DNA from: Deltaproteobacteria bacterium
GTDB lineage: Bacteria > Desulfobacterota > Desulfarculia > Adiutricales > Adiutricaceae
DNA: 35,760 nucleotides
Assembly (NCBI GenBank): GCA_031264145.1
Contig: JAISEK010000039.1
Coordinates: 1 to 35,760 of the forward strand
Reading direction: 5' to 3'
Shown: in pieces, positions 20,933 through 29,470 of the stretch
How the letters are laid out: each line of letters starts with the position of its first letter
Numbering within the stretch: the first letter of the stretch is position 1
The notes under the pieces: model-generated
Databases searched by the model: none
Seen by the model: the letters and a program-made list of their open reading frames with translations, nothing else
Told to the model about the DNA's origin: nothing
Made by a program: the position numbers and the translations under genes

Positions 20933-21610
20933 ATGGATTTTGACGGATTAGGGTTGGTTGCCTGCGACGTTCTCCGAACAGAGTTCGAGACGGCCCTGGC
21001 CGGTCGGCCGGTCAAGGCAAAGTTTCTGGAGTACTCCCTGCACAGTACCCCCAGCCTCATGGGCGGACGCATCCTAGAGGCCATGGCCGAGCTCAGGGAC
21101 CAGGGAGCCGAGCGGGTGGTCCTGGGCTACGGTCTCTGCTCAAACGGCGTGGTCGGGGTCGGCGGCGAGGGCGGCCTGGTCATGCCCCGCTGCCATGACT
21201 GCATCGCCATGCTCCTGGGCTCGCCCAAGCGCTATTTCGAGATGTTCAGGAAATTTCCTGGGACCTACTTCCTGACCGAGGGCTGGGTCCGCAACCATGG
21301 GGATCCCCTCTCGTCGGTGGAGATCAAGTACACGCCCAGGATGGGCGAGAAGAAGGCCATGAGGGGCATGTCCCTGGAGTTGGCCAACTACAAGTCCTTC
21401 TGTTTCGTCGACAACGGGGTCGGGGACCGCGAGGCGGTCAAGGCCAGGACCAAGGAGAACTGTCTGGCTTTTGGCAAGGAGTATCTGGAACTCGAAAGCG
21501 ATGTCGGCTACTTCACGGCCCTCCTGGAGGGTCCCCATCCAGGAGACGATTTCCTGGTCCTGCCGGCCGGGCAGAGCATCAGGAACGATTACTTTTACCA
21601 GATCATATAG
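20933..21610 (+). CDS. DUF1638 family protein
   Basis: A soluble 225-residue protein of the DUF1638 family. The family pattern is clear: VACDVLRTEFE near the start, LEYSLHSTPSLM, then VLGYGLCSNGVVG near residues 63-75 and LVMPRCHDCIAMLLGS near 82-97, then GTYFLTEGWV. Conserved Cys and His residues in these motifs suggest a metal or cofactor site. From memory, the family occurs in methanogens, acetogens and sulfate reducers, sometimes near corrinoid methyltransferase genes; no such gene is nearby here. The biochemical function is unknown. The ATG has a GGAGG box about seven bases upstream. The gene stands alone, with a strong terminator right after it, so it is probably monocistronic. Confidence 0.85.
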   Translation: MDFDGLGLVACDVLRTEFETALAGRPVKAKFLEYSLHSTPSLMGGRILEAMAELRDQGAERVVLGYGLCSNGVVGVGGEGGLVMPRCHDCIAMLLGSPKRYFEMFRKFPGTYFLTEGWVRNHGDPLSSVEIKYTPRMGEKKAMRGMSLELANYKSFCFVDNGVGDREAVKARTKENCLAFGKEYLELESDVGYFTALLEGPHPGDDFLVLPAGQSIRNDYFYQII

Positions 21611-21622
21611 GAACGCCCGCTG

Positions 21623-21661
21623 GCCAAGGGCCGCCACCCTGTGGCGGCCCTTGGCGTTTTT
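21623..21661 (+). terminator. Intrinsic terminator after the DUF1638 gene
   Basis: A perfect 15-bp stem (GCCAAGGGCCGCCAC and GTGGCGGCCCTTGGC) with a 3-base CCT loop, followed by GTTTTT. It starts 12 bp after the stop codon. Confidence 0.95.
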
Positions 21662-21938
21662 CGGGATATGCCATTATTTGGCCAAAATAACCAGTCTTCC
21701 CGCCGGCATGGCCGGACAGACCGCCGATGACGGGAGCGGCCATGGGGATTGGGGCAGCCACGTGGCCCGTTGTCGGCAATTTAAAAGGGGTACCCAATTG
21801 GGGCACCCCTCAGAAACGTCTTGTAAATCAAAGTTGTCTTAGCGGGCCTGCAAAGTCACACGGCAGCGACTAGGCGAAAATGTAGATTTTATTACGCCGT
21901 CAAAAATATTGCTAGGATATGCGCACTGCTGCCGGAGG

Positions 21939-22454
21939 CTACATCCCAAGCCGCAGGCGGTAGGGGAAGTAGTCGCCACGCCTGATGCGGTGGGTCTTCA
22001 TGACCAGGGCCTCGTTGGTGCCGGTGTGGAAGATGAGCCGTCGCCCCTTGACGCCGCCCACGTCCTCGGAGACGACCCTTATGCCGCTCTTTTTGAGGAT
22101 TTTCCTGGCCATCTTGACGTTCTTGACCCCGGTGCTGCCCCATTTGCCGTCCTGGACCTCGCCCCCGCCGAAGATCTGGGCCTCCAGGTCCTCTGGCCGG
22201 CTGCCCAGGCGCCGAAGCTTGTTTATGAGGGCCGGGATGGCCACGTCGCCGTAGTCGTTGGAGGCCGAGCCGAAGAATCCGCTCTTGGGATACAGGAAGT
22301 GGTTCATGCCGCCGATCTTGAGCCGGCGATCATGTAGGCACACGGCCACGCAGGTGCCCAGCACGGCGGAGACCATGGCCTGCTCGGCGCAGGAGAAGAT
22401 CTGGCCAGGGATCAGGTGGTAGCGGTAGACCTCGACGGCGCGGTTTGTAGTCAT
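21939..22454 (-). CDS. cheD: Chemoreceptor glutamine deamidase CheD
   Basis: Deamidates specific glutamines on chemotaxis receptors and, in Bacillus/Thermotoga-type systems, interacts with CheC. The 171-residue product has the family motifs: SAVLGTCVAVCLHD with the catalytic Cys at residue 35, and GGMNHFLYP with the catalytic His at 52. This 17-residue spacing matches Thermotoga CheD (Cys27, His44). A Ser stands at 29, where Thermotoga has Thr21. Further motifs are DYGDVAIPALI, AQIFGGG, and the C-terminal VGGVKGRRLIFHTGTNEALVMK. No other chemotaxis genes are in the window, so it is an orphan cheD. It has its own promoter about 160 bases upstream. No terminator was seen downstream. Confidence 0.95.
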   Translation of the reverse strand: MTTNRAVEVYRYHLIPGQIFSCAEQAMVSAVLGTCVAVCLHDRRLKIGGMNHFLYPKSGFFGSASNDYGDVAIPALINKLRRLGSRPEDLEAQIFGGGEVQDGKWGSTGVKNVKMARKILKKSGIRVVSEDVGGVKGRRLIFHTGTNEALVMKTHRIRRGDYFPYRLRLGM

Positions 22455-22622
22455 AAATCCAACCCAGTGAGAGTCCCGGCCATGGCCGAGAGCTGGACTG
22501 TTGTCTGGTTTCGCGGGGCCAAAGGGCCCATGGCAGGCCCAACTGCTTGGATTCCCTGGGGTTTTTTCGGGGCCTCAGGGCCGGTGGGGCCATCGTGGCA
22601 ATATCTTGTGCCCACCAAATCC

Positions 22623-22651
22623 AATATAGCAAATCCGGGATGGTATTGCAA
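22623..22651 (-). promoter_or_regulatory. Sigma-70-type extended -10 promoter for cheD
   Basis: On the minus strand TTGCAA (4/6), a 17-bp spacer ending in TGC, then TATATT (5/6), so an extended -10 element is present. Transcription should start near 22615, giving a leader of about 160 bases before cheD. The same TTGCAA -35 and 17-bp spacing are seen upstream of the BvgS-like kinase. Confidence 0.6.
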
Positions 22652-23163
22652 GTATAATTTAAGCTTATTTTATAGATTAACTTCTCAATTTTTTTCTTCT
22701 TGCCTTTGAAGCCAAAAATTATGATCGCTTGGACTAGCCATTCCATTTTTGGCCGCAATCTTAGATCAATTGTAGAGCCAGCTAGATATTGATTCTTGGT
22801 TTGATATCTATTCCTGATATTTTGCGAGGAATAGACTCGTAATTCTCAGGTCTTATGATGCAAATCTAGTTCATGACTAGCGGCCCGGGACGCTAGCTTG
22901 AATAAGAAGACGCTAAATCCTTGCCCGAATTAAAGCTATATATCGATTTCTGGCCATAAACTTGCGTCTATAGACCGAAAAGCCATCGGGGGGCCGGCCA
23001 AGGGGCTTCTCTTTGGCGCCCACGGCCAACACGGTCTCGGCAAGCCGTTAGGGAGCCCTAGCCTGGCACTGCGGAACTTAATCTCCTGGGGAGTCAAGTC
23101 TTCCAGACAGGGGCAGGGGGGGGCGGTGGGTGGGGTGGGTATATGGTAATGGGTATTGGCGTG
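22652..23163. other. Intergenic region between divergent cheD and hybrid kinase promoters
   Basis: About 500 bp with no credible gene. 22655-22950 is AT-rich and featureless. 22975-23100 is GC-rich. An open frame of about 80 codons on the minus strand here is Pro-rich, has no recognisable domain, and would begin inside the kinase promoter region. A G-tract cluster follows and is listed separately. Confidence 0.45.
23110..23139 (+). repeat. G-tract cluster (potential G-quadruplex)
   Basis: Five runs of three or more G, including one run of eight, lie within 30 bases, separated by one to four bases. This satisfies the usual G-quadruplex pattern on the plus strand. It sits about 25-55 bp upstream of the -35 of the hybrid kinase promoter. 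Confidence 0.5.
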
Positions 23164-23192
23164 GTGAAAAAAAATAGTCAATATGCTATAAT
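23164..23192 (+). promoter_or_regulatory. Strong extended -10 promoter for the PAS hybrid kinase
   Basis: GTGAAA (4/6), a 17-bp spacer, then a perfect TATAAT preceded by TGC (extended -10). This is the best promoter match in the window. The transcript would start near 23199. Confidence 0.65.
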
Positions 23193-23498
23193 CTGCACAT
23201 GGGTTTAGTTTGCGCTATATGTCGCAATTTTCTACTAAAGCTTGCCGAAAATCACTAGAATCTATAGCTTTACTGGACAGGGCCTGGTTCTGCGGGAATC
23301 GGCCTTTGGCCTATGCCCGTTCGAGGCTAACGGTCGGTAGGCCATGGGTCGTCCGATATTTTTCTCCCTGGTCCTCACGGGGCGGCTCGGTCCGGGACCA
23401 TCCCGGCCAGCTGCCTTGTGGGAGGGGATTCCATCGGGAGCACGGTTTCCCGGACCGCAGCGAAAGGAACGGCTTGCCAGTGGCAGGCCACGAGGGGT
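23193..23498 (+). other. Long 5' leader of the PAS hybrid kinase gene
   Basis: About 300 bases lie between the promoter and the chosen ATG. It is AT-rich at first, then GC-rich from about 23278. The kinase frame is open from a GTG at 23418, so part of this stretch may be coding if that start is used. No known riboswitch motif was recognised. Confidence 0.4.
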
Positions 23499-26381
23499 AT
23501 GGTTTTGAGAGAAAACCACGTCAACCAGGGTGGCCAGGCAGTGGCCGGCGGGCTGGAGACGGCCGCGCAGGCAGGGCCAGAGGGCACCGGGTCAAGCGGC
23601 CTGGATCCGCCCGGCACAGGGGACTCGTCGATTGGGGCCAAGGTCCAGGCCCTGGCCGAGGCCAGGCAAGCCCTGGGCGTCCCTCCCGATCGCTCCGAGC
23701 TGGAGATCAAGGGCAACTACTTCGCCCTCCTCCTGGAGCACAGCCCCAACATCCTGATCATGCTGGACGGGCAGGGCCGCTTCGTCTACGCCACCGAGTC
23801 CTTCCTCAAGCAGGCCCGCATCGGAGGATTTGAGAGGCTGGCCGGCCTCTCCTTCAAGGAGGTCTTTCCGGGCCCGGATCTCGAGGTCCTCAAGGAACTG
23901 CTGGACATCGCCCTGGAGGAGGGCGGCTCTATGTGCGCTGCCGTCAACACCGGCTGGGACAGCGTTTTTTGCCAGCGGCCCTGTCCGGAGATGAGCTACG
24001 AGATCCACATGAACCCTCTCCTGGACAAGGTGACCGGGGAGATCTCAGGGGTGATGATCATCTGCTCGGACGTGACCGAGGTCCTGAGATCCAAGGAGCA
24101 GGCCGAGCGGGCCAACCGGACCAAGAGCTCGTTTCTGGCCAACATGAGCCACGAGATAAGGACGCCCATGAACGCCATCATCGGCATGGCCGAGCTGGCG
24201 CTGAGGGAGGAAATCTCGCCGGCGGCGACCGAGATGATCCAGAGCATCAAGAGCGCCGGCAAAAACCTCCTGTCGATAATAAACGACATCCTGGACTTCA
24301 CCAAGATAGAGTCCGGCAAGCTTGAGATCGTCGAGGCCGACTACCTTTTCAGCTCCCTCATCCAGGACGTGGTCGGCATCATCAGGACCAGGATCACCGA
24401 AAAGCCCATAGATCTCTTCGTCTACGTCGATCCCCTGATGCCCAACCGCATCAGGGGCGACGAGGTCCGCATCCGCCAGATCCTCCTGAACCTACTGTCA
24501 AACGCCGTCAAGTATACCAAGGAGGGCCACGTCAGGCTCTCCGTGACCCACTGCCAGGAGAGCGGCAGGGACGTATTTTCCTTCGAGGTGGCCGACACGG
24601 GCATCGGCATCAGGCCGGAAAACATGAAGGACCTCTTCTCGGACTTCTCCCAGTTCGACAAGGCGGCCAACAAGGGCATCGAGGGGACCGGCCTGGGCCT
24701 GGCCATCACCCGCAACCTGGCCCGGCTCATGAAGGGCGAGGTCAAGGCCACGAGTGCCTACGGAAAGGGCAGCGTCTTCACGGCCGTTATCCCCCAGACG
24801 GTGACCGACCGGACACCCTACATAAGCGTCAAGGATCCCGAGGGCAAGAGGCTCCTGGTCTACGAGCCCAGGGAGGCCTTCGCCGAGAGCCTCATGGCCT
24901 CCCTGCGCGGCCTTGGCCTGGGCCGGGTCAACCTGGTGAGCGACCCGGTCTCCTTCAACCAGGAACTGGGCAGTGCCGAATACAACTACATCTTCGCACC
25001 CAGCTCCTTCTACTCCCAGGCGCAGCACGTCCTGGCCGCCCAGACTGGCGGTCAGGACGGTGGCAAGAAGGCCAAGCTGGTGTTGATGGCCGAGAGGGGG
25101 GACATCCTGGGCCAGGAGAGCCAGAGCACGGTCTTCATGCCCATCTTTGGCCTGACGCTGGCCTCAATACTGAATGACCAGGAGGTTGCCGCCAGCCTTG
25201 CGGGCGGCCGGGTGGCGGCCCAGACCCGCTTCACGGCCCCCGGGGCCAGGATCCTGGTGGTCGATGACATCATCACCAACCTTAAGGTGGCCGCCGGCCT
25301 GATGATGCCCTACGGGGTGACGGTGGATATCTGCGAGACTGGTCAGGAGGCCCTCAAGCTGGTCGCGAAGAACCACTACGACGTCATCTTCATGGACCAC
25401 ATGATGCCAGGCATGGACGGGCTTGAGGCAACGGCGGCCATCAGGAATTTGCCGGAGGGGGGCGACCTGCCCATAGTGGCCCTGACGGCCAACGCCATCT
25501 CGGGGGTGAGGGAGATGTTTTTGGCCAACGGCCTCAACGACTTCCTCTCCAAGCCCATTGATCCCCTGAAGCTGGAGTCCATGCTCTTCAAGTGGATCCC
25601 CAAGGAAAAGCATGTCCGGCAGTTCCAGCAGGTCAAGGCTCAGGACGTTCTGAAGGTGCCTCCCCAGGAGTCGCGGGACGGCCTGATGGCCATCGAGGTG
25701 GAGGGCCCGGCCGGTGCTGATAATGCCGCCCGGCCAGACCTTGGGCCTGGATACGAGGAGGATGAGGATGACCAGGCGGTGGCCATTCTTGCCTGCGAGG
25801 TTCCGGGGGTCAACCTGGCCGAGGGGCTGGAAAGGCTGGCCGGCGACGTCGGGCTCTACGTCGAGGTCATCGAGGCCTTCGTCCGTTTCACCCCCAAGGT
25901 ACTGGACCAGGTCAGGGGCGGGCCCACGTCCGAAAATCTTCGGGACTACGCCGTGGCCGTCCATGGGATAAAGGGCAGTTGCTTCAACATCGGGGCCCAG
26001 GACGTGGGCGTCCTGGCCGAGGCCCAGGAGCAGGCGGCCAAGGCCGGGAGGCTGGACGAGGCCCTGGCCGGCCATCGGAACTTCGTGGAGTCTGCCGACG
26101 GGCTTATGAGTTCGTTTAGGGGACTATTGATGAAGATGGCCGTCAACGGGGAGGGCGAGGCCGCCCTGGCCAGGTCGGCGGCTCCCCCTGCCGATGTGCT
26201 CAAGGACATTTACCGGGCCTCGGCCAACTTCGACATACAGGCCATGGACGATCTGGTTGGGAAGCTTGAGGCCCAGGAGTACGACCAGGGCGGGGAGCTG
26301 GTGGCCTGGCTCAGGGAACAGATAGACAACCTCGAGTACGACAGCATCACCCAAAGGCTTGCCGTGGAGTTGGGCATGTGA
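23499..26381 (+). CDS. Cytoplasmic PAS hybrid sensor histidine kinase with pseudo-receiver, receiver and HPt domains
   Basis: A 960-residue kinase with no membrane segment, so it should sense an intracellular signal through its PAS domain (about residues 73-200; [22 protein letters not shown], seen as [13 protein letters not shown]). Then HisKA with [16 protein letters not shown] (His near 218), HATPase_c with [15 protein letters not shown] and GTGLGLA, a pseudo-receiver (about 447-557) that lacks the phospho-acceptor Asp, a canonical receiver (about 583-700, [19 protein letters not shown]), and an HPt domain (about 768-877) with [12 protein letters not shown], His near 822. A helical tail of about 80 residues follows. 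All steps of a phosphorelay up to HPt are present; no output regulator is adjacent. The start is uncertain: ATG 23499 (GAGGGG one base upstream, very close) or GTG 23418 (no ribosome site), which would add 27 residues. Confidence 0.93.
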   Translation: MVLRENHVNQGGQAVAGGLETAAQAGPEGTGSSGLDPPGTGDSSIGAKVQALAEARQALGVPPDRSELEIKGNYFALLLEHSPNILIMLDGQGRFVYATESFLKQARIGGFERLAGLSFKEVFPGPDLEVLKELLDIALEEGGSMCAAVNTGWDSVFCQRPCPEMSYEIHMNPLLDKVTGEISGVMIICSDVTEVLRSKEQAERANRTKSSFLANMSHEIRTPMNAIIGMAELALREEISPAATEMIQSIKSAGKNLLSIINDILDFTKIESGKLEIVEADYLFSSLIQDVVGIIRTRITEKPIDLFVYVDPLMPNRIRGDEVRIRQILLNLLSNAVKYTKEGHVRLSVTHCQESGRDVFSFEVADTGIGIRPENMKDLFSDFSQFDKAANKGIEGTGLGLAITRNLARLMKGEVKATSAYGKGSVFTAVIPQTVTDRTPYISVKDPEGKRLLVYEPREAFAESLMASLRGLGLGRVNLVSDPVSFNQELGSAEYNYIFAPSSFYSQAQHVLAAQTGGQDGGKKAKLVLMAERGDILGQESQSTVFMPIFGLTLASILNDQEVAASLAGGRVAAQTRFTAPGARILVVDDIITNLKVAAGLMMPYGVTVDICETGQEALKLVAKNHYDVIFMDHMMPGMDGLEATAAIRNLPEGGDLPIVALTANAISGVREMFLANGLNDFLSKPIDPLKLESMLFKWIPKEKHVRQFQQVKAQDVLKVPPQESRDGLMAIEVEGPAGADNAARPDLGPGYEEDEDDQAVAILACEVPGVNLAEGLERLAGDVGLYVEVIEAFVRFTPKVLDQVRGGPTSENLRDYAVAVHGIKGSCFNIGAQDVGVLAEAQEQAAKAGRLDEALAGHRNFVESADGLMSSFRGLLMKMAVNGEGEAALARSAAPPADVLKDIYRASANFDIQAMDDLVGKLEAQEYDQGGELVAWLREQIDNLEYDSITQRLAVELGM

Positions 26382-26450
26382 CCGGGGATGTGCCTTCCCA
26401 GGGTCTAGGGTAAGCTCGTGACGCTTCCTGTCTCCGGGCCAAGGGGGTCC

Positions 26451-26786
26451 CTAGCGGCTCCTGCCGGAGCGGCGGCCTGCCCGGTCGTAGTAGCTGGCGT
26501 TGCCCAGGGAGTCGGCCCTGCTCCTGCCGGTGCGGCGGCCTGTCCGGTCATAGTAGCTGGCGTTGCCCGTTGTCTCGCTGCGGGTGTCCTCTGGCGAAGG
26601 TCGCGCCTTGTGGCCGCGGAGGCTTTGGTTGTCCGCCGTGCCCTTGCTGGCGTCTCCGGTGGAGTTGCGACAGGTTGTCCGGTCGTGGGTTTTTTTCTCG
26701 CAGCTGAGGTCATCGGCCAGGGCCGAGACGCCCAGGCCGAGGCAGACGGCCAGGGCCATGACGGCAATGATGGTCATCTTGTTCAT
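26451..26786 (-). CDS. Small secreted protein with a tandem YYDRxGRRxGRSR repeat
   Basis: A 111-residue protein with a clear signal peptide (residues 1-24, ending SALA-DD). The mature part is short and polar. Near the start it has two Cys (SCEKKTHDRTTC) that could form a disulfide. At the end it has two copies of GNASYYDRTGRRTGRSR, 21 residues apart, the second ending at the C-terminus. Similar Tyr-Asp-Arg-x-Gly-Arg repeats occur in other small exported bacterial proteins that I cannot name with confidence. Function is unknown; the basic Arg-rich repeats suggest binding to a polyanion or to the envelope. It is convergent with the PAS hybrid kinase and divergent from the HD-GYP operon. The ribosome site is weak and A-rich. 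Confidence 0.75.
   Translation of the reverse strand: MNKMTIIAVMALAVCLGLGVSALADDLSCEKKTHDRTTCRNSTGDASKGTADNQSLRGHKARPSPEDTRSETTGNASYYDRTGRRTGRSRADSLGNASYYDRAGRRSGRSR
26458..26568 (-). repeat. Two copies of a ~48-bp repeat with 63-bp period inside the small secreted gene
   Basis: Copies at 26458-26505 and 26521-26568 differ at only a few positions (for example GGAGCGG versus GGTGCGG, and CGTAG versus CATAG). They encode the two GNASYYDR repeats. Substitutions are partly silent, which suggests the protein repeat is maintained. Confidence 0.8.
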
Positions 26787-27095
26787 TTTTTATCTTAATT
26801 TCGTCTGTAAGGCCTTTTTTGGTTTTTTACCTTGAATTAATTTTATTTTGTTTTTATATACGTATTTTATTTTTCATATTGGTGAATATATTTCTAACTT
26901 TTAGATATTAATCTGAATTGCTGTCACAATGAATTCATGGATCACATGTCCCTTTGGCCATAAAATATCTCTAGAGCCGGCCAAAAGCAAGACGCCTACC
27001 CGAGATCCCCTGGCCCTGGGCGTCTCCGGGCCGGTTCTTCCGGGCGGTCCCGGCCTGGACGGAGGGCTCTGTGGTCGCCTTCTGGGCTGGGGCGA
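26787..27095. other. Divergent intergenic region, AT-rich then GC-rich
   Basis: 26787-26960 is strongly AT-rich and should hold the promoters for the small secreted gene (minus) and the HD-GYP operon (plus). I could not find a pair of hexamers with acceptable spacing. 26990-27090 is GC-rich, with self-complementary CCGGG/CCCGG segments, and forms the leader of the HD-GYP gene. Confidence 0.4.
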
Positions 27096-28190
27096 ATGAA
27101 AGTGCCCCAATCCAGCCCCAAGGGCCAGGCCGGCCAGGGGATACCCCTTCCCAAGGTCCTGGTGGTCGACGACAACCTGGCCAACCTCTCGTACATAGGT
27201 TCCCAGCTGTCCAGCCAGTACGGCGTCCTCATGGCCAAGTCCGGCCAGCAGGCCCTGGCCATCGCCTCCCGCAACCAGCCCGACTTGATTCTTCTGGACA
27301 TCGACATGCCTGGGATGGACGGCTTCGAGACCATGGCCAGGCTCCAGGACAGCGACTCCCTGCGTCGGATCCCAGTCATATACCTGACGGCCAACCATGA
27401 CCTTGAGATAGAGCTCAAGGGCCTGGACTCCGGGGCCAAGGACTTCGTCACCAAGCCCTTCCAGCGCGACATAATCATCCACCGTATAAACCTGCAGCTT
27501 AGGATGGCCAAGTACCAGCACCTGCTGGAGGAGACGGTCAAGGAGCTGGAGGACAGCATGGTCGCCTCCTTCTCCGGCCTCATCGAGTGCCGGGACGGCA
27601 ACACCGGTGGCCATGTCCTTAGGACCAAGAGGTACGTCTCCATCCTGGGCGGGCTGGCCATCGACAAGGGCCTCTTCCCCGACTCCCTGAACACCAGGGA
27701 GCTGGGTCTCATGGCCCGGGCCGCCCCGCTCCACGACATCGGCAAGATCGGCATCTCGGATGACATCCTCCTAAAGGAGGGGCGGTTCCATGACGACGAG
27801 TTCGAGATGATGAAGAGGCACACGACAATCGGGGCCGAGATCATCGACCATATGTACCGCAAGGCTCCCACCCAGCACTACCTGGCCTACGGCAAGAAGA
27901 TTGCCCTGAGCCACCACGAGATGTACAACGGGCAGGGCTACCCCGAGGGCCTGGCCGGGGAGGACATCCCCCTGTGCAGCCGCATCCTGGCCGTGGCCGA
28001 CGTCTACGACGCCCTGGTCGAGGAGCGCATCTACCGGCCGGCCTTGAGCCACAAGTCCGCGGTGCGCATAATCAGGGACGGCCGGGGCACGATCTTCGAC
28101 CCCGTCCTGGTCGACGTGTTCCTGGACAACGATTCTCTTTTCGCCTCCAAGGACAGGGGCGGCAGGAAGGTCCTCCAAGCCTTCCAATAG
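27096..28190 (+). CDS. Response regulator with HD-GYP cyclic-di-GMP phosphodiesterase domain
   Basis: A 364-residue two-domain regulator. The receiver (about residues 19-135) has VVDDN, the phospho-acceptor Asp in LLDIDMPGMDG near residue 68, a Thr in IYLTAN and Lys in TKP, so it is complete. A helical linker of about 20 residues leads to the HD-GYP domain (about 160-345) with GGHVLRTK, HDIGKIGI near 213, HTTIGAEI, and HHEMYNGQGYPEGL near 273. HD-GYP proteins hydrolyse c-di-GMP to pGpG or GMP at a two- or three-iron centre; the metal ligands I can read are intact. The third motif is GQGYP rather than the more usual GTGYP. It heads a plus-strand cluster and is followed after 42 bp by a paralogue. 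The cognate kinase is not adjacent; either hybrid kinase in the window could act through an HPt. Confidence 0.95.
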   Translation: MKVPQSSPKGQAGQGIPLPKVLVVDDNLANLSYIGSQLSSQYGVLMAKSGQQALAIASRNQPDLILLDIDMPGMDGFETMARLQDSDSLRRIPVIYLTANHDLEIELKGLDSGAKDFVTKPFQRDIIIHRINLQLRMAKYQHLLEETVKELEDSMVASFSGLIECRDGNTGGHVLRTKRYVSILGGLAIDKGLFPDSLNTRELGLMARAAPLHDIGKIGISDDILLKEGRFHDDEFEMMKRHTTIGAEIIDHMYRKAPTQHYLAYGKKIALSHHEMYNGQGYPEGLAGEDIPLCSRILAVADVYDALVEERIYRPALSHKSAVRIIRDGRGTIFDPVLVDVFLDNDSLFASKDRGGRKVLQAFQ

Positions 28191-28232
28191 GGGTTCCGGG
28201 GCCGGCTGGCCGGGCCCATGTGTGGGGCGGGC

Positions 28233-29258
28233 ATGAGCAGAATTCTGATAGTCGATGACAACCTGGCCACCCTCAGGTCCATCGGGGCCCAGCTGGGCGA
28301 CCGCTTCGAGGTTAGGCTGGCCAAGAGTTCCCGGCAGGCCCTGGCCATGGCCGAGAGCCAAAGGCCAGACTTGGTCCTCCTGGAGATTGAGCTCCAGGAC
28401 CTGGACGGCTTCCAGACCATGAACCTTATGCGCAAGAGGCCGGCCCTGGCCAGGGTTCCGGTCATCTTCCTGTCGGCCTCCCGCGATCCGGAGATGGAGT
28501 CCAGGGCCCTGGCGCAGGGGGCGGTCGATTTCATCTCCAAGCCAGTGGAGAGGCGGCTCCTAAGGAACCGCCTGGACCTGCACCTGAGGCTTTCGGCCTA
28601 CCAGGCCGGGCTGGAGCACACCATCCGGGACCTTGAGGACGTCATCGTCACCTCCTTCTCGGAGCTGGTCGAATGCCGCGACGAGCATACCGGCGGCCAT
28701 GTCCAAAGGACCAAGACCTACACCAAGGTCCTGGGCCAGGCCATCCTGGACCGGGACGTATATCCAGGCCAGCTGGATCCCCGGCGGCTGGATCTCCTTT
28801 CCCGGGCCGCCCCCCTCCACGACATCGGGAAGATCGGCATAAGCGATCTCCTTTTGATGAAGAGGGGCAAGCTGACGGCCGAGGAATACGAGACGGTCAA
28901 GCTCCACACCACCATCGGGGCCGACGTCCTGAGATCCATCTACGAGAGCACCCCGACGCAGACCTACCTCAGGTTCGCAATAGCCATAGCCGAGGGCCAC
29001 CACGAGCGCTTCGACGGACAGGGATACCCCCACGGCCAGGCCGGCCTGGAGATCGATCTGTCCAACCGGATCATGAGCGTGGTCAACGTCTACGATTCCC
29101 TGGTCACCGACCGCAGCTACCGGCCGGCCTTCAGCCACGAAAAGGCCATCGAGCTGGTCCTGGCGGGCAGGGGGACCGAGTTCGATCCAGCCATCATCGA
29201 CGTCTTCAAGGAGGTCTGCCACCAGTTCGGGGCGGTCAAGGACCTGACATTCCGCTAG
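28233..29258 (+). CDS. HD-GYP response-regulator paralogue with Asp-to-Glu receiver
   Basis: A 341-residue paralogue of the preceding gene (same architecture, many identical segments such as RAAPLHDIGKIGIS and HTTIGADV). In the receiver the acidic pair VDDN and Lys in SKP are kept, but the phospho-acceptor position reads LLEIELQDLDG, so Asp is replaced by Glu near residue 50. Glu at this place often mimics a permanently phosphorylated state. The HD-GYP domain keeps HDIGKIGI (near 196) and HHERFDGQGYPHG (near 256), so c-di-GMP hydrolysis is probably intact. The start at 28233 gives MSRILIVDDN and has a G-rich box upstream; ATG 28218 would add five residues. It probably arose by tandem duplication, followed by loss of phosphorylation control. 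Confidence 0.93.
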   Translation: MSRILIVDDNLATLRSIGAQLGDRFEVRLAKSSRQALAMAESQRPDLVLLEIELQDLDGFQTMNLMRKRPALARVPVIFLSASRDPEMESRALAQGAVDFISKPVERRLLRNRLDLHLRLSAYQAGLEHTIRDLEDVIVTSFSELVECRDEHTGGHVQRTKTYTKVLGQAILDRDVYPGQLDPRRLDLLSRAAPLHDIGKIGISDLLLMKRGKLTAEEYETVKLHTTIGADVLRSIYESTPTQTYLRFAIAIAEGHHERFDGQGYPHGQAGLEIDLSNRIMSVVNVYDSLVTDRSYRPAFSHEKAIELVLAGRGTEFDPAIIDVFKEVCHQFGAVKDLTFR

Positions 29259-29470
29259 TGAGGGCCCAGGGGCCCGAAGGGTTTCTTTACAACAACTGTC
29301 TAGGAAATTATAATAAGCCTGTCAAGTTCGGAGGCCGCGCCGCCGGCAGCCCAGGCCTCCCCTCCTTCGCCCAAGATGGCCCCGCCAGACCCGGAAGATT
29401 CATTTTCTATAGCCTGGCTTGGAAAGGCCTGGTCCCTTCGTGGGGCCTGGAACGCCTTATGGAGAAATTT

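Noticed and set aside
21786-21809. GGGGT and ACCCC inverted segment after the DUF1638 gene
   Set aside because: Short stem with internal mismatches and no T run; a much better terminator lies at 21623-21661.
22936-23181. 81-codon frame on the minus strand upstream of the soluble kinase
   Set aside because: Pro-rich low-complexity start caused by the G-tract on the other strand, no ribosome site, no domain.
29259-29300. GGGCCC-rich segment followed by a few T after the second HD-GYP gene
   Set aside because: Stem too short and the loop geometry is poor, so not called a terminator.
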